Origin: Arthrobacter stackebrandtii
Lineage (GTDB): Bacteria > Actinomycetota > Actinomycetes > Actinomycetales > Micrococcaceae
Assembly: GCF_017876675.1 (NCBI RefSeq)
Contig: NZ_JAGIOI010000001.1
Location: 434,001 to 498,000 of the forward strand
DNA: 64,000 bases
Reading direction: 5' to 3'
Part shown: in pieces, positions 34,604-42,385 of the stretch
Layout: the number at the start of each line of letters is the position of its first letter
Position numbering within the stretch: the stretch's first letter is position 1
Position numbers and translations under genes: made by a program
Notes under the pieces: generated by a model
What the model was told of the DNA's origin: nothing
Databases searched by the model: none
What the model saw: the letters and a program-made list of their open reading frames with translations, nothing else

Positions 34604-36103
34604 TTACGGGGCGGGCATGCCGATGTACTGGGTGTACTGGTATTCCTCAATGCCCTCGACGCTGCCCTCGCGGCCCAGGCCGGACTGCTTGACCCCGCCG
34701 AAGGGTGCCGCGGCGTTGGAGATGACGCCGGCGTTCAGGCCCATCATGCCGGTTTCGATGCGGTTGGCCATGCGGATGCCGCGGTTGTGGTCCTTGGTGA
34801 AGACGTAGGCGACCAGGCCGTACTCGGTGTCGTTGGCCAGGGCGACGGCCTCGTCCTCGTTCTTGAACGTGACGATCGGGGCGACCGGGCCGAAGATTTC
34901 CTCGCTCAGGATGCGGGCACCGGGCTCAACGCCCTGCAGGACGGTGGGCTGGTAGAAGTAGCCGGCACCCTCGGCGGGTGCGCCGCCGGTGATGGCGGTG
35001 GCGCCGTCGGCCACGGCGTCGGAGACGAGTGAGTGGACCTTGTCGCGGCTCTTGGCGTCGATCAGCGGGCCCACCTTGGTGTCAGGGTCGGTGCCGCGGC
35101 CCAAGGTCATGGGGGCCATCTTCGCGGCGAACTTTTGGGCGAACTCTGCGGCGACGGATTCGTGCACCAGGAAGCGGTTGGCGGCCGTGCAGGCCTCGCC
35201 CATGTTGCGCAGCTTGGCGGCCATGGCGCCCTCGACGGCGGCGTCCAGGTCGGCATCCTCAAAGACCAGGAACGGGGCGTTGCCGCCGAGCTCCATGGAG
35301 GTGCGCAGGACATTGGTGGAGGCGTCGGCCAGCAGGCGCTTGCCCACCGGGGTGGATCCGGTGAAGGAGAGCTTGCGCAGGCGCGAGTCCTGGATCAGCG
35401 GGCCGGTGACGCCGCCGGCGTCGGTGGTGGCGACGACGTTCAGCACGCCTGCGGGCAGGCCGGCCTCGATGAGGACCTGGGCGAAGAGCTGGCTGGTGAG
35501 CGGGGTCAGGTTGGCGGGCTTGAGCACCATGGTGCAGCCGGCGGCGATGGCGGGCGCGATCTTGCGGGTGGCCATGGCGAGCGGGAAGTTCCAGGGGGTG
35601 ATCAGCAGGCACGGGCCAACCGGCTTCTTCTGCACCAGGATCTGCTGGGTGCCCTCGGGGTTGGAGGAGTAGCGGCCGAAGGAGCGTGAGGCTTCCTCAG
35701 AGAACCAGCGCAGGAATTCGGCGCCGTACTTGACCTCGCCCATGGCCTCCGCGAGGGGCTTGCCCATTTCCAGGGTCATGAGGAGGGCAAAGTCGTCGGC
35801 GCGGGCCATGACCATGTCAAAGGCGCGGCGAAGGATCTCGGCGCGGAAGCGGGGCGCGGTTGCCCCCCATGATTCCTGGGCGGCAACGGCGGCGTCGAGG
35901 GCGTCGGCACCGTCCTTGGCTCCGGCATCGGCAATGGTGACAAGGACGGCTCCCGTGGCGGGATCCTCGACGGCGAACGTCTTGCCTGAGGCGGCGGGGC
36001 GCCATGCGCCGTTGATGAGCAGGCCCGTGGGCACACTGGCCAGCAGGGCGGTTTCGCGCTCGGTCAGTTCGGTGGGGAGTGCGGCGGCTGGGCTCGCTGT
36101 CAT
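34604..36103 (-). CDS. gabD: NAD(P)-dependent succinate-semialdehyde dehydrogenase
   Basis: A 499-residue aldehyde dehydrogenase. It shows the cofactor segment LLITPWNFPLAMATRKIAPA, KPANLTPLTS, the FTGSTPVGKRL loop, the active-site glutamate in TSMELGGNAPFLVF, the catalytic cysteine in NMGEACTAANRF, and the C-terminal PFGGVKQSGLGREG. The assignment to succinate semialdehyde rests on general similarity to GabD, and other aldehydes are possible. It oxidises the aldehyde to the acid, here in GABA/4-aminobutyrate breakdown. The ATG has an AAAGGAG site. It stands alone, with no aminotransferase or permease beside it. Confidence 0.85.
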   Translation of the reverse strand: MTASPAAALPTELTERETALLASVPTGLLINGAWRPAASGKTFAVEDPATGAVLVTIADAGAKDGADALDAAVAAQESWGATAPRFRAEILRRAFDMVMARADDFALLMTLEMGKPLAEAMGEVKYGAEFLRWFSEEASRSFGRYSSNPEGTQQILVQKKPVGPCLLITPWNFPLAMATRKIAPAIAAGCTMVLKPANLTPLTSQLFAQVLIEAGLPAGVLNVVATTDAGGVTGPLIQDSRLRKLSFTGSTPVGKRLLADASTNVLRTSMELGGNAPFLVFEDADLDAAVEGAMAAKLRNMGEACTAANRFLVHESVAAEFAQKFAAKMAPMTLGRGTDPDTKVGPLIDAKSRDKVHSLVSDAVADGATAITGGAPAEGAGYFYQPTVLQGVEPGARILSEEIFGPVAPIVTFKNEDEAVALANDTEYGLVAYVFTKDHNRGIRMANRIETGMMGLNAGVISNAAAPFGGVKQSGLGREGSVEGIEEYQYTQYIGMPAP

Positions 36104-36314
36104 GATGACTCCTTTGTCTTGCGCCCCTGCCCGGGCGTGGGCGGCGGCAGCGTGGGCGGTGCATTGTGCGTCTAGTTCACGGTAGTTCCCGTGCTTCCGG
36201 GGTGTCTACACATGGGCGCACTGCTGTGGGCTGTTTCACTGTGCATTTGTCCAATGGCGTTGTGCCGGGTGGCTACGGGTGCCGGTGCCGCCGTGCCGGT
36301 GGCAGGATGGGGGC

Positions 36315-36887
36315 ATGGACAGCGAAACAGACAGGCACCTCGACGCCGTGCTGATCGGCGGCCGGGAGCAGCGCCCCATCGTGATAGTGGATTACGACCC
36401 GGCCTGGCCCGGCATCTATGGTGCGCTGGCGCAGGCCGTCTCGGCGGCGTTGGGGCCGGCCGCCGTCTCGGTGGACCACATCGGCTCGACGTCGGTGCCC
36501 GGGCTGGCCGCCAAGGCCATCATCGACGTGCTGGTGACCGTCGCCGATGTTGGGGAGGAGGCCGCATACCTGAAGCAGCTGGAGTCGGCCGGATTTGTGC
36601 TGCGCGTCAGGGAGCCGGGGCACCGCATGTTCCGGACGCCGGCGCGGGACGTGCACATCCATGTGTTTTCCGCCGGCGACGCGGCCGTGCCCAACTACCT
36701 TGACCTGCGCGACTGGCTGCGTCTCGATGCCGGGGACCGGGCACTCTACGCCCGGACCAAGAGGGAGCTGGCGCGCCGCCAGTGGACCGACATGAACTAC
36801 TACGCGGACGCCAAGTCGGACGTCATCGCCGCGGTCCTCTCCCGGGCCCGCGCCTGGCGTGCCGGGCAGCAGGTTGACCGGGACTGA
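36315..36887 (+). CDS. GrpB family (UPF0157) protein
   Basis: A 190-residue protein with the family hallmark VDHIGSTSVPGLAAKAIIDVLV near residue 60, then HIHVFSAGD. The fold is nucleotidyltransferase-like; a few homologues are joined to dephospho-CoA kinase, but the stand-alone role is unknown. The start is supported by a GGATGGGGG site. It is transcribed away from the aldehyde dehydrogenase and toward rsmI, with a 60-base gap. The 211 bases upstream hold no recognisable promoter; a short inverted pair (CACGG / CCGTG) is present near 36179-36193. Confidence 0.9.
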   Translation: MDSETDRHLDAVLIGGREQRPIVIVDYDPAWPGIYGALAQAVSAALGPAAVSVDHIGSTSVPGLAAKAIIDVLVTVADVGEEAAYLKQLESAGFVLRVREPGHRMFRTPARDVHIHVFSAGDAAVPNYLDLRDWLRLDAGDRALYARTKRELARRQWTDMNYYADAKSDVIAAVLSRARAWRAGQQVDRD

Positions 36888-36914
36888 GCCGGGCCCGGAC
36901 CAGGCTGCACTCCG

Positions 36915-36934
36915 GGCCCTACCCCCGGGCGGCG
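36915..36934. repeat. 20-bp direct duplication, copy outside rsmI
   Basis: Identical to 36944-36963, which contains the last codons and stop of rsmI. The copies start 29 bases apart. Confidence 0.8.
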
Positions 36935-36943
36935 GGCATGACT

Positions 36944-36963
36944 GGCCCTACCCCCGGGCGGCG
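36944..36963. repeat. 20-bp direct duplication, copy at the rsmI stop
   Basis: Includes the CCCGGGGGTAG end of rsmI. See 36915-36934 for the second copy. The likely cause is slippage or a short tandem duplication. Confidence 0.8.
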
Positions 36964-37883
36964 AGGACGGCGCTGTAGAGTTCGCGCTTGCTGACGTGGA
37001 CGTCGTGGGCAATGACGGCCACGGCCTCCTTCATGCGCATGCCCTGGGACATCAGCTCGTTGACGGCGGCCACATGGTCCTCGGGGGTGCCGGGGTCGGC
37101 CTCCGGGGCGCCGCCCACCACGATGGCGATCTCGCCGCGGATCTGCGCGGCCTCGGCCCATTCCAGCAGGCCGGACAACGGCTTGCGAATGACCTCTTCA
37201 TACGTCTTGGTCAGCTCGCGGCAGACGGCGGCCGGCCGGGTGGGGCCAAATTCGTGGTGCAGTGCGCGCAGCATGGCTTCGAGCCGGTGCGGCGCCTCAA
37301 AAAACACCATGGTGCGCTTCTCCAGCGCCAGCTCGTGCAGCCGCGCCGCCCGCTCCCCCGACTTGCGCGGCAGGAACCCCTCAAAGCAGAAGCGGTCGGT
37401 GGGCAGACCGGACAGTGCCAGTGCGGTCAGCACGGCGGACGGGCCGGGGGCCGCCGTCACCACCACGCCGGCCTCGACGGCGGCGGTCACCAGCCGGAAG
37501 CCGGGGTCGGAGACGGACGGCATGCCGGCGTCGGTGACCATGACCAGCGTCTTGCCGGCCTGGACCTGTGCCAGCAGCTCGGCGGTCTTCACAGCCTCGT
37601 TGTGTTCGTGGTAGCTGATGACCTGCCCGCCCACCTTGATGCCCAGGCCCGTCACGAGCCGGTGCAGCCGGCGGGTGTCCTCGGCGGCCACGATGTCCGC
37701 AGCCTCCAGCCAGGCGATGAGCCGCGTGGTGGCGTCGCCCCTGTTGCCGATGGGCGTTGCGGCCAGCACAATCAGCCCCTCACCCGGCCGGGCAGCCGGC
37801 GCAAGGCTTGCATCCAGCGGTTCGCGGCCCTCGCCGTCGTCCATCAAAGCAGTGTCCGGTGCGGCGCCAAAGTCATCTTCCAT
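36948..37883 (-). CDS. rsmI: 16S rRNA (cytidine(1402)-2'-O)-methyltransferase
   Basis: A 311-residue tetrapyrrole-methylase-fold enzyme. It has LAATPIGNRGDATTRLIAWL, the SAM-site segments VAAEDTRRL, MVTDAGMPSVSDPG and AAPGPSAVLTAL, and FEGFLPRKSGER. It adds a 2'-O-methyl to C1402 in the decoding centre of 16S rRNA. About 35 acidic or Ala-rich residues precede the core, so the start is somewhat uncertain. It diverges from pmt with a 46-base gap; the same pairing occurs in other actinobacteria, including Mycobacterium. Confidence 0.95.
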   Translation of the reverse strand: MEDDFGAAPDTALMDDGEGREPLDASLAPAARPGEGLIVLAATPIGNRGDATTRLIAWLEAADIVAAEDTRRLHRLVTGLGIKVGGQVISYHEHNEAVKTAELLAQVQAGKTLVMVTDAGMPSVSDPGFRLVTAAVEAGVVVTAAPGPSAVLTALALSGLPTDRFCFEGFLPRKSGERAARLHELALEKRTMVFFEAPHRLEAMLRALHHEFGPTRPAAVCRELTKTYEEVIRKPLSGLLEWAEAAQIRGEIAIVVGGAPEADPGTPEDHVAAVNELMSQGMRMKEAVAVIAHDVHVSKRELYSAVLAARG

Positions 37884-37929
37884 GACACCAGCGTAGTGGG
37901 CCGCGGCCCGGGCGCCCCACTTGGGTAGC

Positions 37930-39621
37930 ATGGACTCCGTGCAACCCACCGCAACGGATACCGTCCCGGCAGAGCCCGGCCCCTCCCCCGAGCCCCCCGC
38001 CGGCTTCAGCCTGAAACCACGCCGCACGCGGTGGGTGGCGGAACCTGCGAGGGTGTTTACGCGCAGCGCCCTGGAAGCGCGGCTGATCGGGGGCCCCGCA
38101 CCGGCGAGCCTGCGCCTGTGGTTCTGGCTGGCGCCGTCCCTGACCGCGCTCATTGGCGGGCTGTTGCGGTTCGTGCGCCTCGGCCAGCCGCCGTCGCTGA
38201 TATTCGACGAAACCTACTACGTCAAGGACGCCTACAGCTACCTGCAGAGCGGCTACGAGCGCAACTGGGCCGACAAGGCCAACGACCTCTTCAACCAGGG
38301 CGTCTTCACGAGCCTTGAAAACACGCCCGAATACGTGGTCCACCCGCCCATGGGCAAGTGGCTGATCGCGTTCGGCATGTGCCTCTTCGGCCCCGACAGC
38401 ACGTTCGGCTGGCGCTTCTCCTCGGCCCTGCTGGGCACCATCGCAATCTTCGTGCTGGCCCTGGTCGCGCAAAAGTTGTTCCGCTCCACGATCCTAGGCG
38501 CCGCGGCCGGCCTGCTTTTCGCCGTGGACGGGCACGCCATTGTGCAGTCGCGGACCTCGCTGCTGGACAACTTTGTCATGTTCTTTGCGCTGCTGGCCTT
38601 TGGTGCGCTGCTCATGGACCGTGATGACGGCCGACGGCGGCTGGCGGCGAGGCTGTCATCGCTCGCCGGGGCGGATGGCCGGGTCCGCGCCAAGGACCTG
38701 CTGTACGGGCCGTGGCTGGGCATCCGGTGGTGGCGGCTGGCCGCGGGCGTGGCCCTGGGACTGTGCATCGGCACCAAGTGGTCGGGCCTGTTCTTCCTCG
38801 CCGCCTTCGGCGTGCTGAGCGTGCTGTGGGACATGAACGCCCGGCGCACCGCCGGCATCCGCTATTGGATGGCCGGCGCCGTCTGGAAGGACGGCCTGCT
38901 GGCATTTGCCAGCATGGTGCCGGTGGCCGCGGCCACCTACCTGGCCACCTGGACCGGCTGGTTCGCCGCCAAGGACTCCTACGACAGGCACTGGGCCGAA
39001 TCGAACCCCTCCACTGCCTGGGGCTGGATCCCGGATTCCCTGCGCTCCCTCTGGCACTACCACTCCACGGCCTACAGCTTCCACACCGGGCTGGGCTCCG
39101 ACCACCCGTACAAGGCCAACGCCTGGTCCTGGTTTGTCATGGGCCGGCCCACCTCCTTCTACGTGAAGAACTTTGAAAACGGCGACGCCGGATGCACCGC
39201 AGACAAGTGCATCTCCGCCATCACCAGCGTGGGCAACCCGCTCATCTGGTGGGGCGGCTCCCTGGCCGTGCTGTTCCTGGTCGGCGTGTGGATCGCCAAG
39301 CGCGACTGGCGGGCCGGCGCCATCCTGGCCGGCTGGGCCGCCGGTTTCGTGCCCTGGCTGTTCTACCCCGAGCGCACCATCTTCTTCTTCTACGCCATCG
39401 CCTACGAGCCCTTCATGATCCTGGCCATTGTCATGGTGCTGGGCATGGTCATGGGCAAGGTTGGCGACCCGCCGTGGCGGCGCCAGCAGGGTGCCGTGAT
39501 CATTGGCCTCTTCCTCACCCTTGCCGTGGCACTGAGCGCCTACTTCTACCCGGTCTGGGCCGCCGAAATGATCTCCTACGACTATTGGCGCCTCCACATG
39601 TGGCTGCCGAGCTGGATCTAG
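37930..39621 (+). CDS. pmt: Polyprenyl-phosphate-mannose protein O-mannosyltransferase
   Basis: A 563-residue GT39-type membrane protein with about ten to eleven helices. The first extracellular loop after helix 1 has the catalytic acidic pair in LIFDETYYVKDAYSY, and a later loop contains VVHPPMGKWLIA and the conserved HSTAYSFHTGL region. It transfers mannose from polyprenyl-phosphate-mannose to Ser/Thr residues of secreted proteins at the membrane. The ATG at 37930 is preferred over a TTG nine bases earlier. The next gene follows after 30 bases on the same strand and may share its transcript. Confidence 0.93.
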   Translation: MDSVQPTATDTVPAEPGPSPEPPAGFSLKPRRTRWVAEPARVFTRSALEARLIGGPAPASLRLWFWLAPSLTALIGGLLRFVRLGQPPSLIFDETYYVKDAYSYLQSGYERNWADKANDLFNQGVFTSLENTPEYVVHPPMGKWLIAFGMCLFGPDSTFGWRFSSALLGTIAIFVLALVAQKLFRSTILGAAAGLLFAVDGHAIVQSRTSLLDNFVMFFALLAFGALLMDRDDGRRRLAARLSSLAGADGRVRAKDLLYGPWLGIRWWRLAAGVALGLCIGTKWSGLFFLAAFGVLSVLWDMNARRTAGIRYWMAGAVWKDGLLAFASMVPVAAATYLATWTGWFAAKDSYDRHWAESNPSTAWGWIPDSLRSLWHYHSTAYSFHTGLGSDHPYKANAWSWFVMGRPTSFYVKNFENGDAGCTADKCISAITSVGNPLIWWGGSLAVLFLVGVWIAKRDWRAGAILAGWAAGFVPWLFYPERTIFFFYAIAYEPFMILAIVMVLGMVMGKVGDPPWRRQQGAVIIGLFLTLAVALSAYFYPVWAAEMISYDYWRLHMWLPSWI

Positions 39622-39651
39622 CCCAACTTTTTACACCGATGAGGACTGTTC

Positions 39652-40806
39652 ATGCCTGAGACTGCCCCCGCGCCCGCCGCACTGCCCGAACCCGCCCCTG
39701 CCGCCGGGGCCGCCGGCGTGCCCGTCACGGTGACCGCCCTGGGCGTGCCCATTGCGGTGGACGGCCTGAGCGCCGCCGAGGCCGGGCAGTTCCGCACCGC
39801 ATGGAGCCGCTGCCTGCCCGCACAGCCGGGACCCGCCGTCGCGCGCGTCCAGCGCATCCCCGGCAGCTTCGACCGGGCCAGCGAGGCGCTGACCTCCCAC
39901 ATCACGCTCGCCGCGATCGACGAACTGGCCGGCCGGCTCATGATGTTCCACGCCTGTGGGCTGGCGGCCCCGGACGGCTCCGTGACGGCGTTCATTGCGC
40001 CGTCGGGCACGGGCAAGACCACCGTGGCGCGCACGCTGGGGCCTGCACTGGGCTACGTCAGCGACGAGACCATCGCCGTCGACGCGCAGCTGCGCATCAC
40101 CCCCTACCCGAAGCCGCTGTCCGTCAAGCAGGCGGAGCCGGGCATGCCCAAGCAGCAGGAGGGGCCGGAACAGCACGGCCTCGGCCCCACCCCGGCCGCC
40201 CCGGTGCTGCGCAGCATCGCCCTGCTGAGCCGCTCCGATTCCGGGCCCGGCACCGCAGCCGCCTCCGTGGAGCCCGTTCCGCTGGGTGCGGCCCTGCTGG
40301 AACTGACCCCGCAGCTGTCGGCCCTGGCCCGGCTGGACCGCGGCCTGGTGCAGCTGTGCACCATGATCGATGCCTGTGGCGGCGTCAAGCGGATCCGCTA
40401 CTCGGAGGCCCGGGACATCGCGGCCCTCCTGCCGCAGCTTGCCGCGCCCGACGCCGGGTCCCCGTCCGGGTGGGCACCGCTCGCCACCGGTCCTGCCGCG
40501 GACGGGGGCGGCGGCGGTGACGCCGCGGCTCCGTCGGGCGGCAGGCCCGCAGCCGGGAGCATCCGGCGCGCCACGGTGCAGGACGCCGTGGAGGTCGAAG
40601 GCACTGTATATGTGCTGGCGGATTCCCAGGTCCTGGAGCTGGGGCCGCTGGGCGGGATCGTCTGGGAGCTGGCGGGCGGCTGGACCGGCCGGGAGAAACT
40701 GCTGGCCGGGGTGGTTGCCGCGGTCGGGCCCCATCCCTCGGCCGGCGAGCTCCTCGAGGACGCGCTGGCGGAGCTCCTGGGGCGCGGGGTGCTGGAAGCG
40801 GCCTGA
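39652..40806 (+). CDS. HPr-kinase-like P-loop domain fused to PqqD-like domain
   Basis: A 384-residue protein of uncertain function. An Ala/Pro-rich N-terminus leads to a kinase-like domain whose P-loop is APSGTGKTT at residues 116-124, followed by GYVSDETIAVD, the acidic pair that in HPr kinases follows the P-loop. After a Gly/Ala-rich linker (about 265-302), residues 303-384 read VQDAVEVEGTVYVLADSQVL and LGGIVWELAG, the layout of PqqD-like peptide-recognition domains. HPr kinase-like enzymes joined to such domains are known around modified peptides and exopolysaccharide loci. Here there is no precursor peptide, radical SAM or cyclase gene beside it; the neighbours are pmt and signal peptidase. 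Confidence 0.7.
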   Translation: MPETAPAPAALPEPAPAAGAAGVPVTVTALGVPIAVDGLSAAEAGQFRTAWSRCLPAQPGPAVARVQRIPGSFDRASEALTSHITLAAIDELAGRLMMFHACGLAAPDGSVTAFIAPSGTGKTTVARTLGPALGYVSDETIAVDAQLRITPYPKPLSVKQAEPGMPKQQEGPEQHGLGPTPAAPVLRSIALLSRSDSGPGTAAASVEPVPLGAALLELTPQLSALARLDRGLVQLCTMIDACGGVKRIRYSEARDIAALLPQLAAPDAGSPSGWAPLATGPAADGGGGGDAAAPSGGRPAAGSIRRATVQDAVEVEGTVYVLADSQVLELGPLGGIVWELAGGWTGREKLLAGVVAAVGPHPSAGELLEDALAELLGRGVLEAA

Positions 40807-40819
40807 GTCCGCGGGGGCC

Positions 40820-41560
40820 TTACCTTACGGTGCCGATCCGGTTGAGCGGAAGCACCGTGGCAAAGGTGTGCCCAATGACGTTCTCCAGCGGCACGAACTT
40901 CAGGCAGGCAGCGTCGGCCTCCCCCGTGCCGCCACGGCACGCGTAGACGGAGTCGTTGGAGTTGCCCCGGTTGTCGCCCAGCACCAGCAGCTGGCCGTCG
41001 GGGACCGTGACCGGGCCAAAGCAGCGGCTGCTGCGCGGGGTGGCCGCACAGTCGGCCGCGCCTGCGCTGAAGGGCGGGTTGTTCTTGATGTAGGGCTCGT
41101 CCAGGGCCTCGCCGTTGACGGCCAGGGCGCCCCCGGCCGTGCAGCACTCCACCAGGTCCCCGGGGACGCCGATGACGCGCTTCACCAGGAACTTCTCGTG
41201 GGAGGGGCCGATTCCTGTGGCGTCGCCAAAGTAGCGGGCCAGCTCCTTGACCGGGCCGCCCTTGGCCTGCCCGCCCTCATTCCACGCCTCATTGGCCGAG
41301 AAGACCACCACGTCGCCGCGCGGCGGGACGCCGCCGGCGTAGGCGGTGCGGTTGACCAGGATCCTGTCCCCCACCGCCAGCGTGTCCTGCATGGACCCGG
41401 AGGGCACAACGTACATCTTGACCAGGAAGGCCTGGACCAGGGCAATGACCACCACGGCCGCCACGAGGTTGATCAGCAGGGTGCCTGCGGTGCTGCGGCG
41501 GAAGGCCTGCCACCGCCCCCCGGCTCCGGTGCGGGGGCGTGCCTGGGATTGTCCAGCCAT
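40820..41560 (-). CDS. lepB: Signal peptidase I
   Basis: A 246-residue protein. One N-terminal helix (about residues 27-48) is followed by the catalytic serine in VVPSGSMQDTL and the general-base lysine in FLVKRVIGVPGD, then box E QLLVLGDNRGNSNDS. It removes signal peptides from exported proteins on the outer face of the membrane. An insertion of about 15 residues (FSANEAWNEGGQAKGG) lies between boxes. Four cysteines in the catalytic domain could form disulphides. It converges on the HprK-like gene and diverges from the phosphatase gene; a perfect TATAAT lies about 116 bases upstream of the start. Confidence 0.94.
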   Translation of the reverse strand: MAGQSQARPRTGAGGRWQAFRRSTAGTLLINLVAAVVVIALVQAFLVKMYVVPSGSMQDTLAVGDRILVNRTAYAGGVPPRGDVVVFSANEAWNEGGQAKGGPVKELARYFGDATGIGPSHEKFLVKRVIGVPGDLVECCTAGGALAVNGEALDEPYIKNNPPFSAGAADCAATPRSSRCFGPVTVPDGQLLVLGDNRGNSNDSVYACRGGTGEADAACLKFVPLENVIGHTFATVLPLNRIGTVR

Positions 41561-41675
41561 GGGTGGGCGTTCCTTTGTGCAGAGGGGCCGGCCGCGGGCA
41601 TGCAGGCCGCGGCGGAATTGCCATTCATTTGATCCACGTCACAATTACTTTCCATGACGAATTCACAACTCAATG

Positions 41676-41698
41676 ATTATAGCCGTGGCGGCTATGAT
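41676..41698. promoter_or_regulatory. Overlapping divergent promoters of lepB and the phosphatase gene
   Basis: On the minus strand TATAAT lies at 41681-41676 for lepB; on the plus strand TATGAT lies at 41693-41698, six bases before the phosphatase ATG. Both sit in the arms of the inverted repeat ATAGCCG-TGG-CGGCTAT (41679-41695). No good -35 element is seen for either. The phosphatase mRNA is probably leaderless. One protein bound at the palindrome would affect both genes. Confidence 0.6.
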
Positions 41699-41704
41699 CA
41701 ATTC

Positions 41705-42301
41705 ATGATTCATTTGTTGACAGTTTGCACGGGAAATATCTGCCGCTCGCCGTTCGCCGAGCGGATGCTGCAGGGTGAGATGGAGGCCGTGCACCCGGGC
41801 CAGTTCGCGGTGTCCAGCGCCGGAACGGCCGCCCTGGCCGGCGACGGCATGGAAGAGGAATCGGCGGAGCTCCTGGCCTCCTTTGGCGGCAGCAGCTCGC
41901 AGTTCGTCTCCCGGCAGCTGAGCCCTGCGATGCTGGCCGAGACCAACCTGGTCCTGGCCATGACCGTTGAGCACCGCGACTCCGTCATCCGCATGAGCCC
42001 GCGCATGTTGAAGCGCGCCTTCACACTCGTCGAGTTTGCCCGGATCCTGCGCACCATCCGCAAGGACAACAGCCCGGAAGTCATCCGCGGCTCCGCCCCC
42101 GCCGCCGTGCAGGCGCGCTGGGAGGCCCTGCCGGCCCTGGCGGCCAGCTACCGTTCCGCCAGCCAGCCGTCGGAGGCGGGAGACGACGTCGTGGATCCCT
42201 ACCGCCGCAGCCCTGAAACCCACCGCCGCATGGTGGAGGAAATCCTGCCGGCCGTGGAAGAGATCATGGCGTTCGAGACCTGGGGCGCCCGCCAGCCGTA
42301 G
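41705..42301 (+). CDS. Low-molecular-weight protein tyrosine phosphatase (Wzb-like)
   Basis: A 198-residue phosphatase. It starts MIHLLTVCTGNICRSPFAER; the C-x5-R loop is C8 to R14, and the general acid is probably the aspartate in VVDPYRRS. An insert in the middle makes it longer than the usual 150 residues. It should dephosphorylate the tyrosine tail of the BY-kinase encoded convergently just downstream. An ATG 51 bases upstream would add 17 residues but ruins the family start and lacks a ribosome site. The chosen ATG also lacks one, which fits a leaderless mRNA. Confidence 0.92.
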   Translation: MIHLLTVCTGNICRSPFAERMLQGEMEAVHPGQFAVSSAGTAALAGDGMEEESAELLASFGGSSSQFVSRQLSPAMLAETNLVLAMTVEHRDSVIRMSPRMLKRAFTLVEFARILRTIRKDNSPEVIRGSAPAAVQARWEALPALAASYRSASQPSEAGDDVVDPYRRSPETHRRMVEEILPAVEEIMAFETWGARQP

Positions 42302-42313
42302 CGCGGCCCAAGC

Positions 42314-42352
42314 AGAAGGACCCGCCAGCCCCTGGGGCTGGCGGGTCCTTCT
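42314..42352. terminator. Strong bidirectional terminator
   Basis: A near-perfect palindrome with about 18-bp arms (AGAAGGACCCGCCAGCC and its inverse) and a tiny loop between the convergent phosphatase and BY-kinase genes. Confidence 0.88.
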
Positions 42353-42385
42353 GGTTCAAGCATTGATGCGGTGCTGCAGGAGCCC

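Noticed and set aside
41654-41704. Upstream ATG of the tyrosine phosphatase
   Set aside because: The extra residues run through the palindromic promoter, lack a ribosome site, and the family starts right at MIHLLTVCTGN.
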